64,000 bases of DNA from assembly GCA_023362775.1 (NCBI GenBank), contig JALMGJ010000003.1:74556855-74620854 (forward strand), given 5' to 3'. A model generated the notes under the pieces. It had not been told where the DNA came from. It searched no databases and saw only the letters and a program-made list of their open reading frames with translations. The position numbers and the translations under genes are program-made. The stretch comes from Charina bottae. Taxonomy: Eukaryota; Chordata; Lepidosauria; Squamata; Charinaidae. How positions within the stretch are numbered: the stretch's first letter is position 1; the number at the start of each line of letters is the position of its first letter. This document shows positions 10,932 through 22,136 of this stretch, piece by piece.

Positions 10932-11327
10932 GTGCTATATGGAAGTGAAACATGGTTGCTAACAAAGGCAGAAGAGGAAGAGCTTTCAAGAGCAGTAAGG
11001 GCTATGGAAAGATCCATGCTTAAAGTTTCTCTCCGAGACCACATCCCAAGTAGTCAGATTAGAGCACGAAGTGGAATAAATGATGTTGTCATCGAATATC
11101 GCAAGCGGAAGCTACACTGGGCAGGACACATCACACGCATGTCAGATGGCCGTTGGACAACAGCAGTTGCCAAATGGTATCCAAGAGAAGTAAAAAGACC
11201 CCTTGGCCGACCTCCAAAGAGATGGGAAGACCCAATAGTCAAGAACTTTGGTCGAACCTGGAGAAGAAAAGCCAGGATTCGAGACGAATGGAAAGCGAGT
11301 TGCGACCAGCAGGATTCTGTCCAGTGA
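10932..11327 (+). pseudogene. LINE ORF2 C-terminal region, open for 131 codons
   Basis: This frame carries the post-RT region: LYGSETWLL, then RAMERSMLKVSLRDHI, HWAGHITRMSDGRW and LGRPPKRWED, ending at a natural-looking stop. The domain is thought to bind element RNA and help target-primed reverse transcription. The upstream part of the same frame (from about 10815) holds RRKKAEWARYNSIREV. It is fairly intact for its length, but the element lacks most of its RT and all of its endonuclease. Confidence 0.85.
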
Positions 11328-11356
11328 AAGTCTGGTCAATCAAGGTGATCGAGGTG

Positions 11357-12309
11357 ATTAAAAATGCTGCTTTTCCTACCCTCATATCCCACTATCAGTG
11401 GATCAGTTTTTCATATGGTTCCATGGACATTTTTAACTTTCACTGCTATTACTCCAGTTCAAGTCCCAGTTATTTGTTTGTGTAAACCTTAGCTGTGTTG
11501 ACTTTACAATCAATTATTGCTATATGAATATTTAGCCATTACATTTTGTTTTACAAGGCAATGCATGATTAAGATTGAATTAACATTATGGGACCATCTG
11601 GACATTTTAATGCATTTGGGGATATATGCCTATAGTTTTAAACAGGTCTTAAAACTAAAGGCGCATATCCCTATATGGGTTGTCGTGAGACAAACTGGTG
11701 ACATGTAGGTATTAATATTGCAAGAATAAATATATCAAAAGAAGTTGGAATATTTGTTGCCATGGTGCTAGAAAAAAATTAGCAACTTCACTAGATAAAT
11801 GTGCAGCACATTCAACTAAAGTGATGTGGATTCTCTAAGCTGCCCGGAGTAACCGTGTATGGGTTGGGCGGCCTTATAAATCTGTTTAATAAATAAATGA
11901 AAATAAAATTCTGACGAGTCTTCCCTGTGATTTCCGAATTTTCTTTCACTTTGGAGGAGATGAAAAATTTGAACCTAATTTTGCTTCTGGTGGATTTATC
12001 AGTAACTCTTGCAACAGCAGCCTCAGCTTTTCACATTTTGCTCCTAGTTGTGCTGTCAGCACTTATGCATGTTCCTGAGAGATGTTTTATTAGTTTTTTT
12101 TATTTGGCCTCATGCTTGTTCATGATTGCCCTCATCCTTATGCCCTTTTGGTTTCTCTATTCTCTGTTTTACATTGTATTCTTCAGTTGGATGCTTGTTT
12201 TCTGTGATTCAAGCTGATTCTGTGATATGGAGCCTTGGTTTTCCCTTCTGTTGTTCATGACTGAACTGCACCTTGCCTTGGCCAAGATCAAATGTGCTTT
12301 CATCTGTGG
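11357..12309. other. No gene; one L2-like 3' tail
   Basis: After the TSD copy at 11357-11368 only short open frames occur. At about 11835-11900 the text (CTGCCCGGAGT..GGGCGGCC..AATAAATAAATG) is the plus-strand 3' end shared by squamate L2 LINEs and SINEs. The 96-codon hydrophobic frame at 11927-12217 has no recognisable family, and I treat it as chance. Confidence 0.5.
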
Positions 12310-12317
12310 CTCATCAT

Positions 12318-12617
12318 TGTTGTTTATTCGTTCAGTCGCTTCCGACTCTTCGTGACTTCATGGACCAGCCCACGCCAGAGCTTCCTGTCGGCCGTCACCA
12401 TCCCCAGCTCCCCCATGGTTGAGTCTGTCACCTCCAGAATATCATCCATCCATCTTGCCCTTGGTCGGCCCCTCTTCCTTTTGCCTTCCACTTTCCCTAG
12501 CATCAGCATCTTTTCCAGGGTAACCTGTCTTCTCATTATGTGGCCAAAGTACTTCAGTTTTGCCTTTAATATCATTCCCTCAAGTGAGCAGCCTGGCTTT
12601 ATTTCCTGGAGTATGGA
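12318..12617 (-). mobile_element. Bov-B LINE 3' end, 300 bp, 5'-truncated
   Basis: The minus strand reads the end of Bov-B ORF2 (CSLEGMILKAKLKYFGHIMRR, GKRKRGRPRARWMDDILEV, SRKRLNE) and then the (AAC)n end. It is flanked by an exact 8-bp direct repeat CTCATCAT at 12310-12317 and 12618-12625. It belongs to the same subfamily as the copies at 14.3-17.3 kb and 62.1 kb. Confidence 0.92.
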
Positions 12618-12625
12618 CTCATCAT

Positions 12626-13658
12626 ACACAATGGTTAAGCAAGGAAGCACTGCAATTATGTCATGCTCAGTAGTTGTCCAACTTGCTGATTTTGGACCAG
12701 TTGCAAGGTCTTGGACATCTGCCTCATGATACACATCTAGTGCTACCTCTCAACTTTTGCCACAACAAAGCAAGTAGGGATGTAACTCAAATTGGATATA
12801 GCAAGAATACAGGGTGTGGCTATAAAATGACAGATCATGGTATAAAGCTTTCGGGGGGAAAGTATATTTTCTTGTTAGATGGGGAGCCCTACTTTTCTCT
12901 TAGCAAAACACTTTCTAAGAGAAGCTGAAGGCTCATGCGGGGCATTGTGCTGCACACTGCCTCATATAAAGTGATTGTTGCAGATGCTTAAAAGAAAACA
13001 ATGTGCTGCAAAATATGGATTGCCATCCTTCGGTCTTCTGAAGTGGTCACTTGAAATCAGCAAACATTTTTTGTTCTTGCTTGATTGTTCCATCTTTCAA
13101 ACAAGGCCAATATGAAAAGTCCTTTTTTGTGTGTCTTTTTTGCAACTCCCCTGCACCACATTTCAACTGTAGCCCTATTGCATTTTTTAAAATCTGCCCA
13201 AGAGATATCATAGTACAGTCACCTTTGCAGATTGATTGATGCCTTCTCTGAAAACAGCTTCTATTGAATTTATTCAGGGCAGAAGGTTATCTTCACCTTG
13301 TGGTTATGCTGAACTGTAGTATACTGTGGCCATTCACTTCATACTGCCCTAAGCATTCATAAAAAGAGCTTGGCTGCTTGCTGGGTTTCAGGTGTAAGAC
13401 TATTTTAAGCACAGCAAGTCTGGTCATTTCTCAAGCACCCAAAGAAATGGAAGAATAAACAGGGGCACTATCAGCAAACATTTCAAGGGCTCCCTGAAAT
13501 GTAGATCTCATTTTTTAAGAAGTTCAAGTACTAATATTTCTCGGCTATTCAAACATTGTAAATCAATCATGAGGCAATTATGAGTTGATTTAAAATAAGG
13601 ATATATTCTAAAAGATGTATTTCTAATCATTATTGTTGAGGAAAGTTTCCAACCCTTT
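12626..13658. other. No recognisable feature
   Basis: Unique-looking AT-rich sequence with short frames only; no terminal repeats or LINE motifs noted. Confidence 0.5.
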
Positions 13659-13666
13659 CTCCAAAC

Positions 13667-13772
13667 CAGTGTTTCTCAACCTTGGCCATTTTAAGATGTG
13701 TGGACTTCAACTCCCAGAGTTCTGGGAGTTGAAGTCCACACATCTTAAAATGGCCAAGGTTAAGAAACACTG
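13667..13772. mobile_element. Palindromic hAT MITE, 106 bp
   Basis: The element starts CAGTGTTTCTCAACC, ends in its inverse complement, and is a near-perfect palindrome over its full length. An exact 8-bp target duplication CTCCAAAC flanks it (13659-13666 and 13773-13780), the length expected of hAT transposases. It has no coding capacity. The 53862-53996 element and the half copy at 41438 are the same family. Confidence 0.93.
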
Positions 13773-13780
13773 CTCCAAAC

Positions 13781-14293
13781 ATTAGGAGAAAAAGTCCATA
13801 TGTGCACTAGAGTTTCTTAGTATTCAGCCACCAGTAGTAACTGAATAGGAGCAAATGGAATGCCCATCCTTTTAAAGATTTGGATGTAGATACACATAAA
13901 GCTGTGTCTAGCCGTGGAATGATTAGGGTAGCTGGAGGAGATCATACTAAGAGAAAGGAAGGAACAGAGTGAGAAACTAACAGCTGGTGGGAGTGGAAGA
14001 AGAGGGGTAAAAGTAATAAGAAAGAAAAAAGGAAAACAGTAGTATCAAGAAAGAGTGGAATTCTGAGCACTAATGTTTTTAAGGGGAAAGTCATCAAAAC
14101 TGTATAGGAATCCAAGGAATCAAAATAGTGTATTCATTTATTTATTCAGATATAAAATCTGTGCAATCAGTTGATTTCTACTTTTCCCCAAGTCAATAAA
14201 CATGACATTAAAACACATATATGTCACTTTAGAGCTATCAGTATCACTATATAGTTATCATATTACAAGGATGTCTCTCTGTATAGTTCCTTT
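13781..14293. other. No recognisable feature
   Basis: Purine-rich to about 14060, then AT-rich; no family recognised. Confidence 0.5.
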
Positions 14294-14374
14294 GTGTCAT
14301 GTGTTGTTGTTGTTTATTCGTTCAGTCGCTTCCGACTCTTCGTGACTTCATGGACCAGCCCACGCCAGAGCTTC

Positions 14375-15433
14375 CTATCGGCCGTCACCATCCCAAGCTC
14401 CCCCCTGGGTTGAGTCTGTCACCTCCAGAATATCATCCATCCATCTTGCCCTTGGTCGGCCCCTCTTCCTTTTGCCTTCCACTTTCCCTAGCATCACCAT
14501 CTTCTCCAGGGTATCCTGTCTTCTCATTATGTGGCCAAAGTACTTCAGTTTTGCCTTTAATATAATTCCCTCAAGTGAGCAGTCTGGCTTTATTTCCTGG
14601 AGTATGGACTGCTTTGATCTTCTTGCAGTCCAAGGCACTCTCAGAATTTTCCTCCAACACCACAGTTCAAAAGCATCTATCTTCCTTCGCTCAGCCTTCC
14701 TTATGGTCCAGCTCTCGCAGCCATAGGTTACTACAGGGAATACCATTGCTTTAACTATGCGGACCTTTGTTGTGAGTGTGATGTCTCTGCTCTTAACTAT
14801 TTTATCAAGATTTGTCATTGCTCTCCTCCCAAGAAGTAGACGTCTTCTGATTTCCTGGCTGCAGTCAGCATCTGCAGTAATCTTTGCGCCTAGAAATACA
14901 AAGTCTGTCACTGCCTCCACTTTTTCTCCCTCTATTTGCCAGTTATCAATCAAGCTGGTTGCCATAATCTTGGTTTTTTTGAGGTTTAACTGCAACCCAG
15001 CTTTTGCACTTTCTTCTTTCACCTTTGTCATAAGGCTCCTCAACTCCTCCTCGCTTTCAGCCATCAAAGTGGTATCATCTGCATATCTAAGATTGTTAAT
15101 GTTTCTTCCAGCGATTTTCACTCCAGCCTTGGATTCCTCAAGCCCAGCACGTCGCATTTTGTGTTCTGCATACAGGTTGAATAGGTAGGGTGAGAGTATA
15201 CAGCCCTGCCCTACTCCTTTCCCAATCTTAAACCAGTCCGTTGTTCCGTGCTCTGTTCTTACCGTTGCTACTTGGTCGTTATACAGATTCCTCAGGAGGC
15301 AGACAAGATGACTTGGTATCCCCATACCACCAAGAACTTCCCACAATTTGTTATGATCCACACAGTCAGAGGCTTTAGAATAGTCAATGAAACAAAAATA
15401 GATGTTTTTCTGAAACTCCCTGGCTTTCTCCAT
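14375..15433 (-). pseudogene. Bov-B RT catalytic core and C-terminus
   Basis: An open frame of about 350 codons. FCFIDYSKASDCVDH is the first catalytic Asp motif, GVGQGCILSPYLFNLYAE follows, then LRYADDTTLMAE with the YADD box. Next come the conserved post-RT segments VTYGCESWTIRKAERR, CWRKILRVPWTARR and GRPRARWMDDILEV. The frame is lost at about 14410 by a small insertion, so the natural C-terminus (DRKLWRGLVHEV in the sibling copy at 12.3 kb) is out of frame. Confidence 0.92.
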
Positions 15434-15436
15434 TAT

Positions 15437-16289
15437 TCAGCGGATATTGGCAATTTGGTCTCTAGTTCCTCTGCCTTTTCTAAACCCAGCTTGTACATCT
15501 GGCAATTCTCGCTCCATGAATTGCTGGAGTCTATCTTGCAAGATCTTGAGCATTACCTTACTGGCATGTGAAATAAGTGCCACTGTTCGATAGTTTGAAC
15601 AGTCTTTAGTGCTTCCCTTTCTTGGTATGGGGATATAAGTTGATTTTTTCCAATCTGATGGCCATTCTTGTGTTTTCCAAATTTGCTGGCATATGGCATG
15701 CATCACCTTGACAGCATCATCTTGCAAGATTTTAAACAGTTCAGCTGGGATACCGTCGTCTCCTGCTGCCTTGTTATTAGCAATGCTTCTTAAGGCCCAT
15801 TCAACCTCACTCTTTAGGATGTCTGGCTCTAACTCAATGACCACACTGTCAAAGCTATCTCCAATATTATTATCCTTCCTATACAGATCTTCCGTATATA
15901 CTTGCCACCTTTTCTTGATCTCTTCTGCTTCTGTTAGGTCCTTACCATCTTTGTTTTTGATCATACCCATTTTTGCCTGGAATTTACCTCTGATGTTTCT
16001 AATTTTCTGGAAGAGGTCTCTTGTCCTTCCTATTCTATTGTCTTCTTCCACTTCCGCACATTGCTTGTTTAAAAATAATTCCTTATCTCTTCTGGCTAAC
16101 CTCTGGAATTTTGCATTTAATTGGGCATATCTCCCCCTATCACTGTTGCCTTTTGCTTTCCTTCTTTCTTGGGCTACTTCCAGTGTCTCAGCAGACAGCC
16201 ATCTTGCCTTCTTGGTTTTCTTTTTCTTTGGGACGTTTTCTGTTGCCGCCTCCTGAACAATGTTGCGAACTTCTGTCCATTAGTTCTTC
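15437..16289 (-). pseudogene. Bov-B linker and start of the RT domain
   Basis: After a one-base frameshift near 16289 the frame reads NVVQEAATENVPKKK and a basic, charged linker. The RT entry motifs follow: NNKAAGDDGIPAELFK, WPSDWKKSTYIPIPRKG, NYRTVALISHASKVMLKIL and QAGFRKGRGTRDQIANIR. A TGA then replaces the Trp codon before IMEKAREF (about 15434-15436). Confidence 0.9.
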
Positions 16290-16568
16290 CGGGACCCTAT
16301 CTACTAAATCTAGTCCCTGAAATCTATTCTTCACCTCCACTGCATATTCCTTAGGAATATTAGTGAGCTCATATCTAACTGATCTGTGGGTCTTCCCTAT
16401 TCTCTTTAGTCTGATTCTAAATTTTGCAATAAGAAGTTCGTGATCTGAACTACAGTCAGCTACAGGTCTTGTTTTTACCGACTGTATAGATGTCCACCAC
16501 CTTTGGCTGCAAAGGATGTAGTCAATCTGATTTCGGTGTCGACCATCTGGTGAAGTCCACGTATAAAG

Positions 16569-17290
16569 TCATCTTTTAGGTTGCTGGAAGAGAGTGTTTG
16601 TTATGCACAGTGAGTTGTCTTGGCAAAATTCTATCAGCCTATGTCCTGCTTCATTTTGTTCTCCCAGACCATGCTTGCCTGTAATTCCAGGTTTCGTCTG
16701 ACTACCCACTTTAGCATTCCAGTCTCCTGTAATGAAAATAACATCTCTTTTTGGTGTATTATCCAGTAGGTGCTGCAGATCCTCATAGAACTGATCTACT
16801 TCTGCTTCTTCAGCATCTGTGGTTGGGGCGTATATTTGGATCACTGTGATGTTAAATGGCTTACCCTGAATTCGAATTGAGATCATTCTATCGTTTTTTG
16901 GATTGTATCCAAGCACTGCTTTAGCCACTTTATTATTAATTATGAAGGCTACTCCATTTCTTCTGTGGTCCTCTTGTCCACAGTAGTAGATCTGGTGGTC
17001 ATCTGATGTGAAGTGGCCCATTCCAGTCCATTTCAGTTCACTGACACCTAAAATGTCTATATTTAATCTTGACATCTCACCAATAACCACATCCAATTTG
17101 CCCTGGCTCATAGATCTTACATTCCAGGTTCCTATGGTGTGTTGATCTTTAGAACATCGGATTCGTCGTTCACCACCAGCACCGTCGGCCGCTAGCCGTC
17201 CTTTCGGCTTTGAGCTAGCTGCGTCATCACATCTGGGGCTAGTTGAACGTATCCTCTGTTCCTCCCCAGTAGCATTTTGACCATCTTCCG
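16569..17290 (-). pseudogene. Bov-B endonuclease domain
   Basis: This is the N-terminal part of the Bov-B protein, an apurinic-type endonuclease that nicks the target. Motifs in order are TWNVRSM, LGVSELKWTGMG (catalytic Glu), VIQIYAPTT, ITGDWNAKVG and NTLFQQPKR. It stops at a TGA (about 16567-16569, complement strand) where family members carry Arg, consistent with CGA to TGA change. The rest of the domain (YTWTSPDG, QIDYIL, SDHELL) continues past the stop. The protein start is unclear; the upstream 40 codons include flanking DNA. Confidence 0.9.
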
Positions 17291-17308
17291 ACCTGGGAGT
17301 GTCATGTG

Positions 17309-18489
17309 TCATGTATTGCCATATAATTGTTTGAAGGTATGAATGGACATATATGGAAAACAGAGTACATGAGATCCACTCAAAGCAGGTCATTTAGGCC
17401 AAAGGTTGTTCTGGGAAATATCACCTTCTGCAGCATGTGAAAAAAAAATCCAGAATGAAGACGTCTAAGACTTCTAAGATGGTTCTCAAAACAACAGTTG
17501 GCTCCCATGTGAACTAGGTGATATGATACCACTCAAGTGGAAAAATACCAAAAGGCATGAGAAGGGTATCAAATGGAAAAGGCCAAGCCTTATCAAAGGA
17601 CGTAGAAGTCCATGGGAACTGTAGAACCTCAGAGCCATCACACGGAATTAGATATTGTGCGTGGTGATTTTTCTGAAACTCAAACCTAGACTGGCTAGCT
17701 AGACTTTGAATTGGGTAGCTATGTGGCAGATTGTTCCCTTTCCTAAAAATTGCTTCTCTAAATAATAAAAATGGTTGAATGTGTTTATTTTGCAAACTTA
17801 CTATTTATAAAACACAATATTTATTTTTATTTCTTTATTTCTTTATTTAATTTATCCCCGTTCCTGCTTGCTACTTCTCAATGGACTTGTTCTCATCTTT
17901 TCTACTGCTCATTTCTGATATTGCAGCCTGGTTGTTGTCCTCCTCATTTAAGTCATAATTTCAAAAACCTGCAACAGACCTTTTAAAAAAAATTATCAGG
18001 CAGCACAGAGAATCACTGAACTACTGATTTATGTATTCCACAGAGAAAAGAGCCCTGCCTTTCCTGTAGCAAAAAGCTCCCTCTAGTGGGAATCTTCTGT
18101 GGCTAGTACAGCAGAAACATTTCTCTTCACAGCAGAAATGGAATTAGAAAAAAATCCAGTGTAAATGCCACTCCCTATATTTTTCTGCTTATTTCATATG
18201 CAGCCTCAACCACTGGATGCCCTCATGATTTATTCTACAACAAATCCCATCATGCTCAGTTGGCAACTCAATATATCTGGAGGGCAGCAGGTCAAGGAAG
18301 GATACTATATAACATAGAAGCCTGCTTATTATTACATTTTAAATAATGTATAAACAATGCTTTTTTAAACCTAAATATTCAGATCTCTGAAGAGAAACCT
18401 AGGAAAGCAGGTGACACAACCACAGAAGTCTCATCAGGTGGATTCTGCTCCCATTATCATCAACTGCCCCATGGGAAGGATCTCAGAAA
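17309..18489. other. No gene; AT-rich
   Basis: Contains a T-rich (TTTATTTC)n-like run at about 17818-17855 and no recognisable family. A 93-codon minus frame at 17514-17795 has no motif I know. Confidence 0.5.
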
Positions 18490-18534
18490 TTGATTGATTG
18501 ATTGATTGATTATTTATTTATTTATTTATTTATT
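18490..18534. repeat. (TTGA)n(TTTA)n microsatellite, LINE tail
   Basis: Five TTGA units followed by six TTTA units, on the minus strand the A-rich tail of the adjoining L2 copy. Confidence 0.9.
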
Positions 18535-19799
18535 GGATTTATATGGCCACCCATCTCACATATGTGACTCTGGATGGCCCCCAATATTAAAAAATAATAG
18601 AAACATATACAAAAATATAAAACCCATAGCAGCTGGAAAATTTTTTATAAAGCTAAACTCCAACACTCAACATAACCAAGCAATGGGCTCTATCCCTCCC
18701 CTGGGGCCCCAGGCTCAAGCACAGAGCGCATGTGCCACGACAGAGAAGGCTCTCCTCCTGGGTCCCACCAGCTGACACTACTTAGCTGATGGGACCCAGA
18801 GCATGCCCCTCCTGCTGGACCAGATGTGATGGGTAGAAACAACCTGGAGAGATGGTCCTGTAAGTATAGGCTGACCATATTTCCTTGAGACAAAAATGGG
18901 ACATTGGGATGGCAAAAATGGGATGGGGTTAAACTTATGTAATATTCCATATTCATGAAAAAGTAAGACGATAAAAAAGGTTTTAAAGAGTTTTTAAGAT
19001 CCATTTTCTGGTCCTTAAACAGATTACTGTATATATAAAAATATTTTTGTATTCATTAAAATGAAAAAGTTTTATTACATGAACATATTGAGCTAACAAT
19101 TATTCTTCAGTGACAGAACTCATACAAAAATTTAGGTAGACATAGAGGGGGACTGTATTTGACAGGAGGTGAATGGGGAAAGCACAGCTCACGGGCTTTG
19201 TAACATCACAGATCGCAGGAAGGAGGGGAGGGGGGAGAGAAGAGAGGCAGGGAAGGGAGGATTCAAAAACTCCATGCCCAGCGAGACTTCTCTTCCTTCT
19301 GCCTTCCCTCCTCCTCCTCCTGCTTTTTTTTCTCCCTCTTTCTCTCTCTCCCACAATCCCAAATGAAAGACTCTCTTTTGCCGAGCTGGAGAAATAATCA
19401 GTTTCACTCTTGAAAAAAGGGGGTGGGTTCACATCCCAAACACATTTTAATAAAACAGAGAGCAGAGAGCGACCAGCTAAGGGCAGAGCAGAGGTGGTGG
19501 CAAAGATCTCTCTCCCCGTCTCTCTCTGTCTCCCTCAATCAAGCACTTTTTAAATGATAATTGCATCTTGGATGAATCAATCTTGTCATGTCTGACATTT
19601 TGCTAATTTTTTTTAAAAAATGGGACAAAATTGACATTTATATTAAAACGACGGGATGGTCGGGAAATGTGAAAAAAACGGTACTGTCCCGTTTAAAACA
19701 GTACGTATGGTCAGCCTATGTAAGTAACCCAGCCACAAACCATGAAGGGCTTTAAAAGTGACAACCAGCACCATGAATTGCACCCAGAAGCACAATAAT
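18535..19799 (-). mobile_element. L2-type LINE 3' region, split by a hAT transposon
   Basis: The minus strand carries the common squamate L2 3' end (ATGGCC..CCCATCTCACA next to the tail). Going upstream there is a decayed coding or 3' segment in which 'aagggctttaaaagtgacaa' (19746 onward) is a familiar part of this repeat. The hAT at 18867-19718 interrupts it; removing one 8-bp duplication restores a continuous repeat. Family assignment is from memory of the 3' end, so moderate. Confidence 0.55.
18867..19718. mobile_element. Non-autonomous hAT-like transposon, 852 bp
   Basis: Perfect 13-bp terminal inverted repeats TAGGCTGACCATA stand at both ends. An exact 8-bp target duplication TGTAAGTA (18859-18866 and 19719-19726) marks the integration. 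Eight-bp duplication and short TIRs point to the hAT superfamily. The interior is noncoding: a purine-rich then pyrimidine-rich stretch (19205-19350) creates open frames on both strands that are compositional. Both end regions share an 'ATGGGACA/CGGGACAG'-like subterminal motif. Confidence 0.9.
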
Positions 19800-19900
19800 A
19801 TTTATTGTATAATTGTTCATATTGCTTATAAGCTGCTTTGAGCTTATGAGCAAGCTAGATCTAAATAACTATATGAGTGAGTGAATGAATGAATATTTTA
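19800..19900 (+). repeat. L2/SINE-type 3' tail
   Basis: TAAGCTGCTTTGAGC..TCTAAATAA followed by (TGAA)n-like units is the plus-strand tail shared by squamate LINE/SINE 3' ends. The body of the element is not recognisable. Confidence 0.45.
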
Positions 19901-21285
19901 ACATGCTTAAGAAACTACTTGTTTTCTTTGTCCTGTAAAAAGATGAAAAGAAAGAATTGCAAATAATCTATGGAGTTGGCACAAGGTGAGGTGTCCCAGA
20001 ATTTTTATTTCTCTATGTTTTGTTCCGATTTTGACAATTATCTGTACATTATTATAACATCGTTTTAGCACTTTAGCTGTAAGTTGTCTGCAAAGAGGCA
20101 CTCTCAGTCCAGAAATCCTGTTGAGTTAGACAATGATTTCAACTTCATACCACCTTCACAAGTTCATTAGATCAAACACAAGGATCTGGTTTGGTTTAGT
20201 TTTTTTTAAGGCACAAAGTTCTCCAACTCTATTGTCTGTAAAAATATTTTAAAAACCAACTGAGGGAGTCACATTTGTGCACAAAGTCACCTAAAACAGA
20301 TCTGCACAAATTGTGATCCATAACCATATACTGTGGACAGTCTAAAGCGTGAAGTTGAGTTGCTACTGCAGTCACAGGTAGACAAGAAAATCCAGGTGGC
20401 TTACTGTGTGAACTTGTGGGTTATGATACAAATCTGACATGGCCTAGATTTGGGTAGTGGATTACAAGGTATACCTTTCTGTCTTTATCATTTCCCCACA
20501 TTTGATATTTTTGTGCCATACATAAGCGGGAAAGAGGAATAAAATGTACTCTTCTAGGCATAGAGAAGAATTAAGCTTAATATTTGCTCCAATGGCACAT
20601 AAAAGATTACCACCTCCCACAGAGGAAAGCAAAGACATTCTGGCAAAGTTCTTGTCTTATTTGACCTTGGGGGAAAGATATTTGTTGGCATGAAATATGA
20701 CAAACACACAGAGGTGGAATAAAATGTTCCATTTTCTTAGGTGCCATCATCATGATGCCGTTATGGGATGTGTTATGGAAATGGAAAATAGTGGAACTAA
20801 CAACTTTTGCTGATGCATCCTGCACTCAAATTTGCAGTGCCTCATTGTCACTTAAATACTCCTTCCAACCTCTTAAACATCAGGGAAGGTCAGTGCTTAG
20901 AAGGTTAGTCTCTCTGAATCTGATGAACTCTGTTGTTCTATGCAATTCTTCATAGAAGAAAAAGAGATAGCTCCTGTTCTTGACAGTGTAGGATAAGAAT
21001 ATGCCTCAAGGCTGGCCTTACCATTAGATAATGTATAGCAAATTTTAGCTGGCAGCTGTTGTAGGGATGGAGAGTGACAGCAAAATCTTGGGTGGTAGAA
21101 CTATATATGCCACATGCCTTGCCTTCAATCCCCTAAACTAGCCTGCTATCCTCAAATGTAGTGGAGGACTCTGTAATGTCACCAGCATTGTAGAAAGATT
21201 CAACATCTAAATTATCTGGCTTATGTAGATGGCATGAGAATCTCACTTCAGACAGCAGATAGTGTTGGGTCAAACGTGAGCTATA
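19901..21285. other. No recognisable feature
   Basis: AT-rich sequence with short frames on both strands; no repeats, motifs or tails recognised. Confidence 0.5.
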
Positions 21286-21492
21286 TTTATTTATTATAAA
21301 TATGTATTTAAATATTATATTTATAATAAATAATAATAATAATAATTAATAAATAATAAATAAATAATAAATATTTATTATTTATAACTGTATTTTAATT
21401 AATCATGTTTTTACTGTAAACCACCCAGAGTTCCTCTTCCCGGGGAGATGGGCGGTGATAAATTCGACAAATAAATAAATAAATAAATAAAT
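21286..21492 (+). repeat. AT-rich tract and L2 3' end
   Basis: A (TAATAA/AATAAATA) rich tract leads into ACCACCCAGAGT..GGGGAGATGGGCGG..AATAAATAAAT (21420-21492), a well-preserved squamate L2/SINE 3' end on the plus strand. Confidence 0.7.
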
Positions 21493-21819
21493 ATCATTTT
21501 CAGTTTTAGTCCAGAGCCAGAAACAAGTTTCTTTCCCCAATCTGCCTTAAAATTAATTCAACAAAATTCTTGCATCCTGTAGATAATGCTAGCTGATCTA
21601 GAAGCAAATCCCACTGAAATCAATGGTGCTTATTCCTGAGTATTGTTCTCAAAATTAAATCAATCAAATCTACAAATGAAACTGGACTTGTCTAACTGCA
21701 GCCATTAACTTTCTGTGTTGTTGAACCAGACTCTCAGCAGTCCCCAAACAATTCAATAAAATATCTATGATACAGCTTTAAACAAATCTAAAATTAAACA
21801 AAAATCATGCAGTCAGCTG

Positions 21820-22136
21820 ATCTCTCATAGTCACCTTAGACCCTCCAGAACTATTTTATCTTTAAAAGTTTCTTGCAAGTCAATAATATGGGATCAAGCC
21901 TAAATTCCACAGGGAGGCTGTTTCGCAGCATACTGTAGGTGCAGCACCTGACAGCCTCAGCCAAAATCACCCTACAACAGTATGGTACCCTCAGTAATGT
22001 CTCCCAGGACCCCTGAATTGGGCAAGTAGATTCTGGCTTCAGAAGGTGGCCCTGAAAGTACCTTGGCACCATGCCATGCAGAACTTTACAGGTTAAAATC
22101 AGCACTTTGAACTGTACCCAGAAGCCAAAGCAGGGC
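21820..22136 (-). mobile_element. L2-type LINE C-terminal fragment
   Basis: An 84-codon minus frame (21851-22105) reads LTCKVLHGMVPRYFQGHLLKPE, then RNSLPVEFRLDP. This is the conserved post-RT region of L2-clade LINEs (VLHGLAPxYLxD..WNSLPxExR). Only this last section is present. The adjacent SINE starts at about 22137. Confidence 0.7.

Larger units (their letters stand above)
8791..11356 (+). mobile_element. RTE-type LINE, 5'-truncated, split by a copia fragment
   Basis: Two pieces of one element in the same strand and order. Piece 1 (8791 to about 9106) encodes the end of the reverse transcriptase, with the catalytic box as RFVDDVVLI, then KVGLKMNRTKTKYM. Piece 2 (about 10811-11356) encodes RRKKAEWARYN, LPAVLYGSETW, SLRDHIPSSQIR, LHWAGHITRM and GRPPKRWED, the usual C-terminal region of these LINEs. 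Exact 12-bp target duplications flank the whole, so the copia piece between them is a later insertion. The precise clade within the RTE-like superfamily is uncertain. Confidence 0.85.
14305..17298 (-). mobile_element. Bov-B (RTE) LINE, nearly complete, about 3.0 kb
   Basis: A minus-strand Bov-B element running from a GC-rich 5' end through endonuclease and reverse transcriptase to the (AAC)n 3' end. A 10-bp direct repeat GTGTCATGTG at 14294-14303 and 17299-17308 marks the target duplication, so both ends appear to be present. The single ORF is broken by at least two stops and two frameshifts. Bov-B is known for patchy horizontal spread among squamates, ruminants and others (established knowledge). 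This copy is the best reference in the window for that subfamily. Confidence 0.93.

Noticed and set aside
11927..12217. A 96-codon hydrophobic frame as a membrane protein
   Set aside because: T-rich DNA yields Leu/Phe/Ile-rich frames by chance; no start context, homologous motif or neighbour supports it.
19169..19432. Overlapping Lys/Arg/Glu- and Pro/Ser-rich frames around 19.2-19.4 kb
   Set aside because: Caused by purine- and pyrimidine-rich runs inside the 852-bp hAT; no motif, several frames open together.
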